Shown here one piece after another: positions 1 through 8,269 of a DNA stretch of 64,000 bases; position 1 is the stretch's first letter, and each line of letters starts with the position of its first letter. The DNA comes from Aphodosoma sp045126975 (GTDB lineage Bacteria; Bacteroidota; Bacteroidia; Bacteroidales; Paludibacteraceae), in NCBI GenBank assembly GCA_045126975.1, contig JBGVPL010000028.1, positions 1 through 64,000 of the forward strand, given 5' to 3'. A program made the position numbers and the translations under genes. The notes beneath the pieces were generated by a model, which saw nothing but the letters and a program-made list of their open reading frames with translations, was not told the origin of the DNA and ran no database searches.

Positions 1-24
1 AATAACTAGTAACTAAAAAAGATA

Positions 25-135
<111 letters not shown>

Positions 136-142
136 TTTTTAA

Positions 143-178
143 GTAGAGACGCAATAATTTGCGTCTCTATTTTTTTAT
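143..178 (+). terminator. Rho-independent terminator of the rRNA operon
   Basis: Stem AGAGACGCAA (145-154) pairs with TTGCGTCTCT (159-168) over a 4-base loop and is followed by a T-rich tail. It sits 8 bases after 5S rRNA. Confidence 0.9.
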
Positions 179-210
179 ATATGCCCTGAAGATTGGTTTT
201 AGGGGTTTTA

Positions 211-241
211 TTTGTTTTTTGTAAAATATTTTGTAACTTTG
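211..241 (+). promoter_or_regulatory. Bacteroidota-type promoter of the acyltransferase gene
   Basis: TTTG at 211-214, a 19-bp spacer and TAACTTTG at 234-241 match the primary sigma consensus of Bacteroidota. The ATG lies about 24 bp downstream. Confidence 0.75.
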
Positions 242-264
242 TAGTGTAAATTTATATTTTGAAA

Positions 265-1290
265 ATGGCACGAGATTTAACTATTTCTGTAAGCAAAGCT
301 ATTTGTATTATATTGATGGTTGTTGGGCATTCTGGTTCTCCTGAATGTTTGAGTAACTTTATATATTTATTTCACATGCCATGTTTCTTTTTTTGTTCTG
401 GATTTTTGTTTAAGGAAAAGTATTTTTCTGAGTCGAAGCGATATATTTTTAATAAGGTAAAAGGTTTGTGGTGGCCATTTGTGAAGTGGAGTTTTATATT
501 TTTGTTTCTGCATAATTTATTTGCGAAGATACATATATATGATACAATGTTAGATGGGGGGGATATTATGAAGAATATTTTACCGATTTTAATTATGGTT
601 GATTCTGAGCAGTTGTTGGGTGGTTTTTGGTTTTTGAAGCAATTATTATATGCGTCTATTATATCTTATTTTTCGTTGAGAACTATTGTTCGTTGTAATT
701 TAAGTCAGAATATATTTTTGCCGTTACTTATATTGTTATATTTGTTGTTGGCATTTGTTTTTAGTGTTACTTCTATACGTATTCCAACGATTTCGAGCAC
801 AACTATGTTGTCTTTGGCTTATTTTGTTTTTGGGTATTGTTATAGGAAATATGGCTTTGTGAAAGATAATTGGATTTTAGGTTTGGTGGCTATTGTTTTA
901 TTGGTTATTATATCTTTCTTTTTTGCGGGTTCGATGTTTGTAGAAGGAATAGATATTTTTGTTTATTTTGTGGTTTCGTTGATTGGGTGTTTTGGTCTTT
1001 TGAATTTAGTAAGTGTGATTAAGTGGAAATTTTTGGTTGATGTTTTTGATTATATAGGTGGGAAGACATTGTATGTTTTAGTATTTCATTTTTTGTCATT
1101 TAAGTTGGTTACATTATTTTTGATTTATTATTATGGGTTATCAATAGATAGTTTGTCCGTGTTTCCTGTATTGAATATAGAAGGTTATTGGGTGTTGTAT
1201 TCAGTTATTGGGGTAGTTTTTCCTTTGATTATTTGGGAGATGGTTGAAAAAGTAAAAAAACAGGTAAAAATTTTTTGTAATATCAAATAA
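265..1290 (+). CDS. Acyltransferase family 3 membrane protein
   Basis: The 341-residue product is a multi-spanning inner-membrane protein of the acyltransferase-3 family, which O-acylates sugars of surface polysaccharides. The N-terminus reads VSKAICIILMVVGHSG, with the family's conserved His in the first membrane segment, then FHMPCFFFCSGFLF; about ten hydrophobic segments follow. An in-frame TTG at 259 exists, but the ATG at 265 fits the promoter better. The gene is alone between the rRNA operon and a tRNA gene, and its 3' end contains the tRNA promoter. It is very AT-rich. The acyl group and acceptor cannot be read from sequence. Confidence 0.8.
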   Translation: MARDLTISVSKAICIILMVVGHSGSPECLSNFIYLFHMPCFFFCSGFLFKEKYFSESKRYIFNKVKGLWWPFVKWSFIFLFLHNLFAKIHIYDTMLDGGDIMKNILPILIMVDSEQLLGGFWFLKQLLYASIISYFSLRTIVRCNLSQNIFLPLLILLYLLLAFVFSVTSIRIPTISSTTMLSLAYFVFGYCYRKYGFVKDNWILGLVAIVLLVIISFFFAGSMFVEGIDIFVYFVVSLIGCFGLLNLVSVIKWKFLVDVFDYIGGKTLYVLVFHFLSFKLVTLFLIYYYGLSIDSLSVFPVLNIEGYWVLYSVIGVVFPLIIWEMVEKVKKQVKIFCNIK

Positions 1291-1304
1291 AATTCGTAAC
1301 TTTG
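1274..1304 (+). promoter_or_regulatory. Promoter of the tRNA gene
   Basis: TTTG 1274-1277, a 19-bp spacer and TAACTTTG 1297-1304 form a near-perfect Bacteroidota promoter. The tRNA starts 19 bp after the -7 box. The -33 element lies inside the last codons of the preceding acyltransferase gene. Confidence 0.8.
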
Positions 1305-1322
1305 CAGTCTAAACTTGAGATT

Positions 1323-1397
1323 GGTCCTATAGCTCAGTTGGTTAGTAGCACCTGACTCATAATCAGGGGGTCCTTGGTTCAAGCCCAAGTGGGACCA
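1323..1397 (+). tRNA. tRNA with CAT anticodon (elongator Met most likely; Ile2 possible)
   Basis: A cloverleaf can be drawn. The acceptor stem is GGTCCTA with TGGGACC; the anticodon arm is CCTGA-CTCATAA-TCAGG with anticodon CAT; the T arm is CTTGG-TTCAAGC-CCAAG; the discriminator is A. CCA is not encoded. The D arm reads GCTC...TAGC, so position 13-22 is a C-T mismatch, and the D loop is one base longer than the usual GTTAGAGC form. The CAT anticodon alone cannot separate Met from lysidine-modified Ile. Confidence 0.9.
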
Positions 1398-1403
1398 CAA
1401 CAC

Positions 1404-1446
1404 AAACGGATGTCCGACGATTAGGTTGGCATCCGTTTTATTATTG
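1404..1446 (+). terminator. Terminator after the tRNA
   Basis: Stem AAACGGATG (1404-1412) pairs with CATCCGTTT (1430-1438), followed by TTATTATT. Rho-independent type. Confidence 0.75.
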
Positions 1447-1518
1447 TCCCCCTGTTTTAGGGGGACGAGCGAAGCGGAGGGGGTAATGACTATTGACTAT
1501 TGACTATCGACTATAGAC
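1447..1518 (+). repeat. GC-rich hairpin repeat plus tandem heptamer array
   Basis: 1448-1483 holds CCCCCTGTTTTAGGGGG followed by ACGAGCGAAGCGGAGGGGG, a family seen again in variant form at 32.68 and 56.92 kb. 1488-1518 is a heptamer array: GACTATT, GACTATT, GACTATC, GACTATA, GAC. It ends 11 bp before the next start codon and so forms its leader. Confidence 0.8.
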
Positions 1519-1529
1519 ATTATAATATC

Positions 1530-2180
1530 ATGATTAAAGTAATAATTTTCGATTTTGGAGGTGTGCTTATCAACCTCAATCGGCAAGCAGCAGTAGATAA
1601 ATTGGTGGAATTAGGCGTACATGATGCCGATAGTTTGCTTAATAACTATGTGCAATCAGGCTTGTTTCTCGACCTTGAGAGCGGAGCAGTAACACCTGAT
1701 GAATTCCGTAGTAAATTGCGTGCTGACTATCGTTTACAGCATATCACCGATGCGCAAATTGATGAAGCCTTTCTTGCTTTTCTGCTTGATGTGCCAGAGC
1801 ACAAATTGCAGCTATTGCGACATCTTAAATCATCAGCTCGTAATGCTGATGGCGAACCAGTGCGAATAGTGATGCTTAGTAACACCAATGCAATTCATTT
1901 TCCGTATTGTATTAAAAAGCATTTTGAGTATGATGGTTATACGATGGACGATTATTTTCATGTGTTGTATCTTTCGTATGAAATGCGAGCATCGAAGCCC
2001 GATGATGAGATATTTTTAAAATTGCTTGAAGCGGAAAAAGTTAAACCCGAAGAATGTTTCTTTTTGGATGATGGACCACGTAATATCGAAACAGCTAAAC
2101 GTTTAGGATTTCAAACGCATTTAGTTGAATCAAGCGATGATTTGTATCAAATAATTGAAAATCACGGAATAAATTATTAA
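1530..2180 (+). CDS. HAD-superfamily hydrolase (YihX-like, HAD-IA)
   Basis: The 216-residue soluble protein is a haloacid-dehalogenase fold phosphatase. Motif I is FDFGGVLINL (nucleophile Asp; the second Asp is Gly, as in YihX-like sugar phosphatases), motif II is MLSNTN, motif III is the Lys of ASKPDDEIF, and motif IV is FLDDGPRN. The start is the ATG at 1530; ten upstream in-frame codons would be translated heptamer repeat and are unlikely. The gene stands alone and is followed by a strong terminator. The substrate is unknown; a sugar phosphate is typical of relatives. Confidence 0.85.
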   Translation: MIKVIIFDFGGVLINLNRQAAVDKLVELGVHDADSLLNNYVQSGLFLDLESGAVTPDEFRSKLRADYRLQHITDAQIDEAFLAFLLDVPEHKLQLLRHLKSSARNADGEPVRIVMLSNTNAIHFPYCIKKHFEYDGYTMDDYFHVLYLSYEMRASKPDDEIFLKLLEAEKVKPEECFFLDDGPRNIETAKRLGFQTHLVESSDDLYQIIENHGINY

Positions 2181-2200
2181 TATTTTGGTTAAATGCGCTA

Positions 2201-2244
2201 AAAAATAGGAGATAAAATTGGTTTTTTATCTCCTATTTTTGTTT
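2201..2244. terminator. Bidirectional terminator
   Basis: A perfect 17-bp stem AAAAATAGGAGATAAAA (2201-2217) pairs with 2224-2240 over a 6-base loop, with A and T flanks suited to both directions. Confidence 0.85.
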
Positions 2245-2308
2245 TAAATAATTATGAATTAGTTTGTTACTTGGTGTTTTTTGTTAAAAGATAAAATACT
2301 TTTAATAT

Positions 2309-2340
2309 TTTGTCTATTTGAATAAAAAATATTAAATTTG
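2309..2340 (+). promoter_or_regulatory. Promoter at the head of the polysaccharide locus
   Basis: TTTG 2309-2312, a 20-bp spacer and TAAATTTG 2333-2340; the first polysaccharide gene starts 28 bp later. Confidence 0.7.
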
Positions 2341-2368
2341 CATTATGAATTATTATATTCGGTGAATT

Positions 2369-3472
2369 ATGCAGTTTTGGATTATAAATATTATTTGTGG
2401 ATTCCTTGTAAGTGCAATTTTGTCAGGTATTTTGATACCGCAGATTTTGCTCATAGCATTTCGTAAAAAACTTTTTGATGAGCCAGGTGAGCGCAAAATA
2501 CATCATATCCCTGTGCCTCGTCTTGGCGGATTAGCTTTTACGCCAGTTATATTTTTTACAATGGCATTGATGCTTGCTACGAATCAATATCTTGGTAATC
2601 CTGAGGTATTGCGTGAGTTTGCACGCAATGTCAACGTGTTGTCGATGTCGTTGTGTTCGCTTACAGCGTTGTATCTTGTTGGTATTGCCGACGATTTGAT
2701 AGGTGTGCGTTATCGTGCTAAATTCGTTGTTCAAATTATATGTGGTTTGTTCTTTGTTGGTGCAGGTATATGGGTTCGTAGTTTTTATGGTTTTTCTGGT
2801 TTGTATGACTTGAATGTTTGGTTTGGAGGTGCTTTGGCTATACTGTTGGTGGTGTTTATTATCAATGCAATCAATCTTATTGATGGTATTGATGGTTTGG
2901 CGTCAGGTCTTAGTGCTGTAGCTTGTTTTTATTATGGTATTATATTTTTAGGGCTAAAATTGTATACTTTTGCTATTATTGCTTTTGTTACATTGGGTGT
3001 TATTGTTCCTTTTTTCTATTACAATGTCTTTGGTAGAGCCGAGAAGCAACAAAAAATTTTTATGGGCGATACTGGATCGTTGACAATAGGTATTATACTT
3101 AGTTTGTTGAGTATTAAACTTACAACAATACCTATTGGTGGTATTAGTTGGGATTATAACCCATTGGTAGTGGCGTTTGCTCCGTTGATGATACCATGTC
3201 TTGATGTAATTCGAGTTTTCTTTCATCGTATTCGTAATGGTAAAGATCCATTCCTTCCTGACAATAATCACATTCACCATAAACTCCTTGCTATTGGGTT
3301 GAAACCAAGAGTGGCAATGGTTATTATTGTTCTTTCTTCGCTTACATTATCATTGGCAAATCTTTTTGTATCGCAATATATTGATATACACATATTATTG
3401 ATTCTTAACTTTGTTTTTTATGGCGGAGTTAACGTGTATCTTACACGAAGAATAAAAAGTAAAAATGTGTGA
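2369..3472 (+). CDS. Polyprenyl-phosphate GlcNAc-1-phosphate transferase family (WecA/MraY-like)
   Basis: The 367-residue inner-membrane enzyme has about ten hydrophobic segments. It belongs to the MraY/WecA family, which transfers a sugar-1-phosphate from UDP-sugar to undecaprenyl phosphate and starts a lipid-linked glycan. Motifs in order are IHHIPVPRLGG, ADDLIGVRYRAK, NAINLIDGIDGLASG, FMGDTGSLTIG and DNNHIHHKLLAIG, the last being the cytosolic His loop of WecA-type enzymes. It opens the locus and is followed by a nucleotide-sugar dehydrogenase. WecA-like is more likely than MraY because of the His-rich loop and the capsule context. Confidence 0.88.
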   Translation: MQFWIINIICGFLVSAILSGILIPQILLIAFRKKLFDEPGERKIHHIPVPRLGGLAFTPVIFFTMALMLATNQYLGNPEVLREFARNVNVLSMSLCSLTALYLVGIADDLIGVRYRAKFVVQIICGLFFVGAGIWVRSFYGFSGLYDLNVWFGGALAILLVVFIINAINLIDGIDGLASGLSAVACFYYGIIFLGLKLYTFAIIAFVTLGVIVPFFYYNVFGRAEKQQKIFMGDTGSLTIGIILSLLSIKLTTIPIGGISWDYNPLVVAFAPLMIPCLDVIRVFFHRIRNGKDPFLPDNNHIHHKLLAIGLKPRVAMVIIVLSSLTLSLANLFVSQYIDIHILLILNFVFYGGVNVYLTRRIKSKNV

Positions 3473-3502
3473 ATATAAATTGTTGTATTTTTTTGTGAAT
3501 AT

Positions 3503-3580
3503 AAATTATCGTAAATTAGACATAAATAAAATATAAGTTGATGAAAAAATTAATGAATAATTAATGATAATTTGCGTTTA
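3503..3580. repeat. Empty inverted-repeat (MITE-like) hairpin
   Basis: Left arm 3503-3529 (AAATTATCGTAAATTAGACA...) is an imperfect reverse complement of right arm 3550-3580 (...ATGATAATTTGCGTTTA). The same arms, much farther apart, bracket the GxxExxY gene at 34.2 kb. The 138-bp gap between the flanking genes contains little else. Confidence 0.6.
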
Positions 3581-3610
3581 AAAAAGAAAATATTAAGTAA
3601 AAAACAAAAT

Positions 3611-4885
3611 ATGGAATTAAAAGACGTTAAAATTGCCGTAATAGGCTTAGGTTATGTAGGTTTGCCATTAGCGCGTCTTTTTTCAACTAAATATAAAACA
3701 GTAGGTTTCGATCTGAATCCTAATCGTGTAGCGACACTTATGGCAGGTCACGATGCTACACTTGAAGTGAGTGATGAGTTGTTACAAGCTGCTATCAACA
3801 ACTATGGTCTTATTTGTACAGCAGATATCGAACAAATTCGCGACTGCAACTTCTATGTAGTAGCTGTGCCTACACCTATTGATGAAAATCATAATCCAGA
3901 TCTTAATCCACTTTATCAAGCTTCAGAAACGGTAGGTAAAGTCATCTCTCGTGGCGATATCGTAGTTTATGAGTCAACAGTATATCCAGGTGTAACAGAA
4001 GACGAATGTATCCCTGTTGTTGAACGCATGTCAGGTTTTAAATTCAATGTTGATTTCTATGCAGGTTACTCTCCTGAACGTATCAATCCAGGTGATAAAG
4101 TGCATACTGTAGAAAAAATCAAGAAAGTTACATCTGGTTCTACTCCTGAAATCGGTAAATTAGTAGATTCTGTTTATGCGTCAGTAATCTTGGGTGGTAC
4201 ACACCTCGCGCCAACTATCAAAGTAGCCGAAGCGTCGAAAGTTATCGAAAATTCACAACGTGATATTAATATCGCCTTCGTCAATGAGTTGTCAAAAATA
4301 TTCACATCACTTGGTATTGATACATACGATGTGCTTGAAGCGGCAGGTACTAAGTGGAACTTCATTAATATGCGACCAGGACTTGTAGGTGGTCACTGTA
4401 TCGGTGTTGACCCATATTATCTTGCACAGTGCGGACAACGCCATGGCTACTATCCTGAGATTATCTTAGCTGGGCGTCGTATGAACGATGGTATGGGAGA
4501 GTATGTGGCCGACCGTGTGGTGAAACTCATGTTGAAAAAAGGTATTTCAGTGCTTAATTCGCATGTACTTTTGTTAGGTTTTACGTTTAAAGAAAACTGT
4601 CCCGATGTTCGTAATACAAAAGTAATTGATATTGTACATCATCTCGAGCAATATAATGTAAAAGTAACCATATTTGATCCGTGGGCAAATCTCGATGTAG
4701 CGCGTAGCGAATATGGAGTAGAGGTAGTTAATGAATTGTCACGAAACGACTACGATGCAGCAATACTTGCAGTAGCGCATAACGAATTTAAGGAATTAGA
4801 CCTCCTATCTTGTCTCAATTCTCATCACGTCATTTTCGATGTCAAAGGCATCCTCCCACGCGAGATTATTGATGGAAGACTTTAA
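3611..4885 (+). CDS. UDP-sugar 6-dehydrogenase (UDP-GlcNAc/GalNAc dehydrogenase, WbpA/TviB type)
   Basis: The 424-residue cytosolic NAD-dependent enzyme oxidises C6 of a UDP-N-acetylhexosamine to the uronate. The N-terminal Rossmann motif is GLGYVGLPLARLF, the central helix is EASKVIENSQRDINIAF, and the catalytic Cys is in GLVGGHCIGVDPYYL; a C-terminal substrate-binding domain follows. Length and sequence suit the N-acetylhexosamine dehydrogenase branch rather than Ugd. ATG 3611 is preferred; a TTG at 3572 lies within the hairpin repeat. With the WbpB- and WbpE-like genes at 37.7 and 35.9 kb it could supply UDP-diacetamido-uronic acid. Confidence 0.9.
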   Translation: MELKDVKIAVIGLGYVGLPLARLFSTKYKTVGFDLNPNRVATLMAGHDATLEVSDELLQAAINNYGLICTADIEQIRDCNFYVVAVPTPIDENHNPDLNPLYQASETVGKVISRGDIVVYESTVYPGVTEDECIPVVERMSGFKFNVDFYAGYSPERINPGDKVHTVEKIKKVTSGSTPEIGKLVDSVYASVILGGTHLAPTIKVAEASKVIENSQRDINIAFVNELSKIFTSLGIDTYDVLEAAGTKWNFINMRPGLVGGHCIGVDPYYLAQCGQRHGYYPEIILAGRRMNDGMGEYVADRVVKLMLKKGISVLNSHVLLLGFTFKENCPDVRNTKVIDIVHHLEQYNVKVTIFDPWANLDVARSEYGVEVVNELSRNDYDAAILAVAHNEFKELDLLSCLNSHHVIFDVKGILPREIIDGRL

Positions 4886-4888
4886 TTT

Positions 4889-4946
4889 AGGGAATAGGGA
4901 ACAAGGAATAAGGAATAGTGGTAGGGACGTTCGGTTCGAGCGTCCG
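4889..4946 (+). repeat. Heptamer array followed by a GGACG palindromic repeat
   Basis: 4889-4918 is tandem GGAATAG/GGAACAA/GGAATAA. 4921-4946 is GTAGGGACGTTCGGTTCGAG followed by CGTCCG, a short palindrome that recurs inside the M6 peptidase gene (43.43 kb) and rnpA (51.21 kb). Confidence 0.75.
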
Positions 4947-5264
4947 TAAAAACATTCGTTGGAGAAAAAAACAACGCCGAAGGTTTGTCTTTTGAGTCGA
5001 GATTTTGCATTTGAGTTACAATTACGAAAATAGGCTACACCTCAACATGACTCAAATAAATTTAGTTCTGTTTTCGGTTTGCACTATTATTGCGAAGCAA
5101 AAGCAAGACCATTATGTCAAGAAAAGCGAAAATTTTCTTGTCTATTTGAAAAAATAGAAACAAAACCATAAAAATTCTATTGTATTTGAAAAAAATAGTA
5201 TTCTTATGTCATTCTGTCTAAAAAAATAACGAGCAAAGCGAGTAAAAACTTCTGTGAGTAGATG
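4947..5264. other. Gene-free stretch with no supported ORF
   Basis: This part of the 540-bp gap before the ATPase gene has no ORF of useful length. It contains a promoter-like string (GGTTTGCACTATTATTGCG near 5087-5105) and two related A/T blocks with TCTATTTGAAAAAATAG and TGTATTTGAAAAAAATAG (5130-5205). It looks like decayed intergenic repeat material; no RNA gene is recognised. Confidence 0.4.
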
Positions 5265-5268
5265 AAAA

Positions 5269-5353
5269 TTTTCTATTTTGTGCAGTTTAGGGTAGTGTAA
5301 ATTTTCTATTTTGTGCAGTTTGAGAGTAAAAAACTTTCCATTTTGTGCAGTTT
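5269..5353 (+). repeat. Three direct repeats upstream of the AAA_14 ATPase gene
   Basis: Copies of TTTTCTATTTTGTGCAGTTT at 5269-5288, 5302-5321 and (two changes) 5334-5353, starting 33 and 32 bp apart, about three helical turns. Each contains a TTTTG that could serve as a -33 element. Only this gene in the window carries this sequence. Confidence 0.85.
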
Positions 5354-5376
5354 ATCGGAAAAATATCGTATATTTG
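5342..5376 (+). promoter_or_regulatory. Probable promoter of the AAA_14 ATPase gene
   Basis: TATATTTG at 5369-5376 is a good -7 box. The nearest TTTG (5342-5345) lies within the third direct repeat with a longer than usual 23-bp spacer. Confidence 0.45.
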
Positions 5377-5429
5377 CACTCAAAAAAGAAGAAAAACAGT
5401 AAAATTTGGTAATAAAATGCACTAAAAAC

Positions 5430-6707
5430 ATGGATTTACAAAAGATATTATTCAATCAGCGTGCCGAAATAGCGGCGCTTGACATCTCCAAATTGTGCAC
5501 TCGGGTTGAAGAACGGCAGATAGATTTAGGCAGTAAATTAGCACAGATAGTCATAGGTGTTCGTCGGAGTGGTAAGTCTACATTGTGTCAGAAAGTATTG
5601 TTGCAGAGCAAAGTGCAATTTGCTTATGTCAATTTTGATGACGAAAATCTTGTTGATATTAAGAAAAGTGATTTAGATGCATTGTTAGAGAATCTTTATC
5701 GAGTTTATGGTGAGTTTACGCATCTATTTTTAGATGAGATACAAAATATAGAGGGGTGGCATCTGTTCGTCAATCGGTTGTTGCGTTTAGGCATACGATT
5801 AATTATCACAGGTAGTAATGCCAATTTATTAAGTGGCGAGTTGGCAACGCATCTCACAGGGCGTTACAATCAAATAGAATTATATCCATTTTCATTTTTA
5901 GAGTATTGTACAATAAATAATATTAAAGTGGTAGGTAAATCCACTAAAGATGAAGCGTTACGATTGCGTGCATTAGATCAGTATTTGTTTAATGGGGGAT
6001 TTCCAGAGATAATAGGTTTGGATAATAGTCGTAAGTACACATTGTCGTTGCTCAATGCCATAATTAACAAAGACATTTGCCAACGCTATAAAGTGCGACA
6101 TAAGCAGACATTGTCAGACATAGCCAACGGTTTGCTTGATTTGTTTTGTCAAGAAGTATCTTATGCGCAGATAGCTAAGGCATATCAGTTGAATTCGATA
6201 CATACGGCAAAAAACTATTTTTCATATTTGGTGAATGCTTATCTGTTGTGTGCAATACCGAAATATACGTTTAAGTCTCGCGAGCGACAACAGATGCGTA
6301 AGAGTTATGCTATCGACCCTGCGTTTATCACTAATCACGAAGTAGTGTTGCAGCCTGACAATTATGGATGGCGATTAGAGAATGTCGTAGTCATTGAGCT
6401 TTTTCGTAGAATAGATAGGTCTTATCAGCAACTTTTTTATTTGCGACAAAACAAATTCTACGAAGTCGATTTCGTAGTAGTAGAGCAGAGCAAGATTAAG
6501 GAGTTAATACAAGTCACCTACGATTTCACATCACCTACTACTAAGTTGTATAATCGCGAAGTAGGAGGTTTAGTTAAAGGAGCCAAGCAGACTGGTTGTA
6601 GTCAATTAACCTTAATAATGATGAATGGTGAATCGCGCATTATTGAAGTCGAAGGCTACACTATCAAATGCATTCGAGCAATAGATTGGTTGTTGAATAG
6701 AGAGTAA
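5430..6707 (+). CDS. AAA_14 ATPase with DUF4143 domain
   Basis: The 425-residue predicted cytosolic P-loop protein has Walker A GVRRSGKS (residues 43-50), Walker B LFLDEIQ (about 100-106), sensor-like IITGSNANLL, and a C-terminal DUF4143 part ending in a nuclease-like EVDFVVVEQSKIKELIQVTY segment. Such proteins are abundant and highly variable in Bacteroidota; their role is unknown, with mobility or defence suspected. The start is the ATG at 5430; an upstream in-frame TTG at 5406 is less likely. It interrupts the polysaccharide genes and carries its own repeat-rich promoter region, unlike its neighbours. A paralog lies at 31.06 kb. Confidence 0.85.
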   Translation: MDLQKILFNQRAEIAALDISKLCTRVEERQIDLGSKLAQIVIGVRRSGKSTLCQKVLLQSKVQFAYVNFDDENLVDIKKSDLDALLENLYRVYGEFTHLFLDEIQNIEGWHLFVNRLLRLGIRLIITGSNANLLSGELATHLTGRYNQIELYPFSFLEYCTINNIKVVGKSTKDEALRLRALDQYLFNGGFPEIIGLDNSRKYTLSLLNAIINKDICQRYKVRHKQTLSDIANGLLDLFCQEVSYAQIAKAYQLNSIHTAKNYFSYLVNAYLLCAIPKYTFKSRERQQMRKSYAIDPAFITNHEVVLQPDNYGWRLENVVVIELFRRIDRSYQQLFYLRQNKFYEVDFVVVEQSKIKELIQVTYDFTSPTTKLYNREVGGLVKGAKQTGCSQLTLIMMNGESRIIEVEGYTIKCIRAIDWLLNRE

Positions 6708-6730
6708 CTAACTACTAACTAAAATAAAAG

Positions 6731-8269
6731 GTGTCTCAAACCCTATCCGAAAACAATAAACGTATAGCGAAGAATACAATGGTATTGTATGTTCGTATGT
6801 TTGTGATGATGCTGATAAGTTTCTTCACAACGCGGATTATGCTTAATGCTTTGGGTGTTGATGATTATGGTATCAATAATGTGGTTGGTGGTTTGGTATC
6901 CATGTTTTCTTTATTATCAAGTTCTTTAACATCTGCATCAAGTAGATTTATTACGTTTGCACTTGGTAAGGGCGATTTAGATTATCAAAAACGAGTTTTT
7001 GCTACAGCAGTTAATATTCATATTGTTTTAGCCATAGTTGTAGTTATTGCAATTGAAACAGTTGGAGTTTGGTTTCTTAATAATCGACTTAATATACCAT
7101 CGGAGCGACTTTATGCTGCTAATTGGGTGTTGCACTGTTCAGTAATATCATTTGTATTAGGACTATTTTCTGTGCCGTATAATTCTTCTATCTATGCGCA
7201 TGAGCGTATGTCTGCTTTTGCTTGGTTTACTATTTATGATGCTGTGGTTAAGTTGATAGTTGTGGTATCAATATACTATTATGGTGGAGATAAACTTATT
7301 TTATTGGCTGTTATATCTCTAATTCCAAGTGTAATAAAACAATTTATTTTTTGGATTTATTGTAAACGAAACTTTTCAGAATGTGAATATAATTTTCAAC
7401 TGGATAGAGGGTTGTTTAAAGAAATGTTTTCCTTTTCAGTATGGAATTTTATTGGATGTACAGCGGGGCTATTGAAAGACCAAGGGGTTAATATTCTTAT
7501 CAATATATTTACCTCTCCCGTAATAAATGCAGCGCGTGGTATAGCGATGCAAGTTAATGGGATTATCTCTCAGTTTTCGGGTAACTTTATGGGAGCTCTA
7601 ATGCCTCAAATTACCAAATATTATGCATCTGGAGAGTTAAACGAGATGCACAAATTGATGTTTCGAGGTACTCGGTTTTCGTATTATATCTTTATGTTTA
7701 TTGCCATACCAGTATTTTTTGAAATTGAGACTGTTTTGCGAATTTGGTTAGGTCAAGTTCCCGAACATACGGTGTTATTTACGCGATTGGCGCTGTTACT
7801 TAGTTTGTTAGAGATGTTGTCTTCGGTGTTGATTACAGCACAAAATGCCACAGGTCGTATTCGTAATTATCAGTTGGTAGTGGGAGGTTTGTTGTTGCTC
7901 AATTTTCCGCTTTCATACTTAATGCTCTATTTAGGATTTATGCCCGAAATAACGCTTGTTGTTGCTATATTTGTAGGAGTTATATGTCTTATTGCTCGTC
8001 TATGTTTTTTGCGTCATACAATTAAATTGCCTGTGCGTGATTATATTTTGTATGTTATTTTCAATACTATTGTAGTTACGCTTTTGTCGGCTATTCTGCC
8101 TGCCATTTGTTATTGTTTTATTGAGCAGTATGTTATTCGTTTCTTTGTAGTTTGTGTATCGTCAGTAGTTATGTCAGGTATGGTTGTCTATTTTGTGGGA
8201 TGTAATAAGTTCGAACGAAATATGGTACGAAGTTATGTTATTAAATTTAAAAACAAGATATTGGGTTGA
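6731..8269 (+). CDS. Wzx-type polysaccharide flippase (MOP superfamily)
   Basis: The 512-residue protein has about 12-14 hydrophobic segments and the Bacteroidota oligosaccharide-flippase N-terminus (KNTMVLYVRMFVMMLISFFT, then LGVDDYGINNVVGGLV). Flippases of this type move undecaprenyl-pyrophosphate-linked repeat units across the inner membrane. GTG 6731 is the likely start, just after a TAACTAACT spacer; an ATG at 6779 would cut the N-terminus. It overlaps the next gene by 4 bases (ATGA), so the two are translationally coupled. Confidence 0.88.
   Translation: MSQTLSENNKRIAKNTMVLYVRMFVMMLISFFTTRIMLNALGVDDYGINNVVGGLVSMFSLLSSSLTSASSRFITFALGKGDLDYQKRVFATAVNIHIVLAIVVVIAIETVGVWFLNNRLNIPSERLYAANWVLHCSVISFVLGLFSVPYNSSIYAHERMSAFAWFTIYDAVVKLIVVVSIYYYGGDKLILLAVISLIPSVIKQFIFWIYCKRNFSECEYNFQLDRGLFKEMFSFSVWNFIGCTAGLLKDQGVNILINIFTSPVINAARGIAMQVNGIISQFSGNFMGALMPQITKYYASGELNEMHKLMFRGTRFSYYIFMFIAIPVFFEIETVLRIWLGQVPEHTVLFTRLALLLSLLEMLSSVLITAQNATGRIRNYQLVVGGLLLLNFPLSYLMLYLGFMPEITLVVAIFVGVICLIARLCFLRHTIKLPVRDYILYVIFNTIVVTLLSAILPAICYCFIEQYVIRFFVVCVSSVVMSGMVVYFVGCNKFERNMVRSYVIKFKNKILG

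Noticed and set aside
1185..1403. Minus-strand ORF reading SHLGLNQGPPDYESGATNQLSYR
   Set aside because: It is the reverse translation of the tRNA gene, a well-known spurious ORF.
5269..5353. CRISPR-like array ahead of the first ATPase gene
   Set aside because: Spacers are 12-13 bp and partly similar; the geometry fits regulator or promoter repeats.
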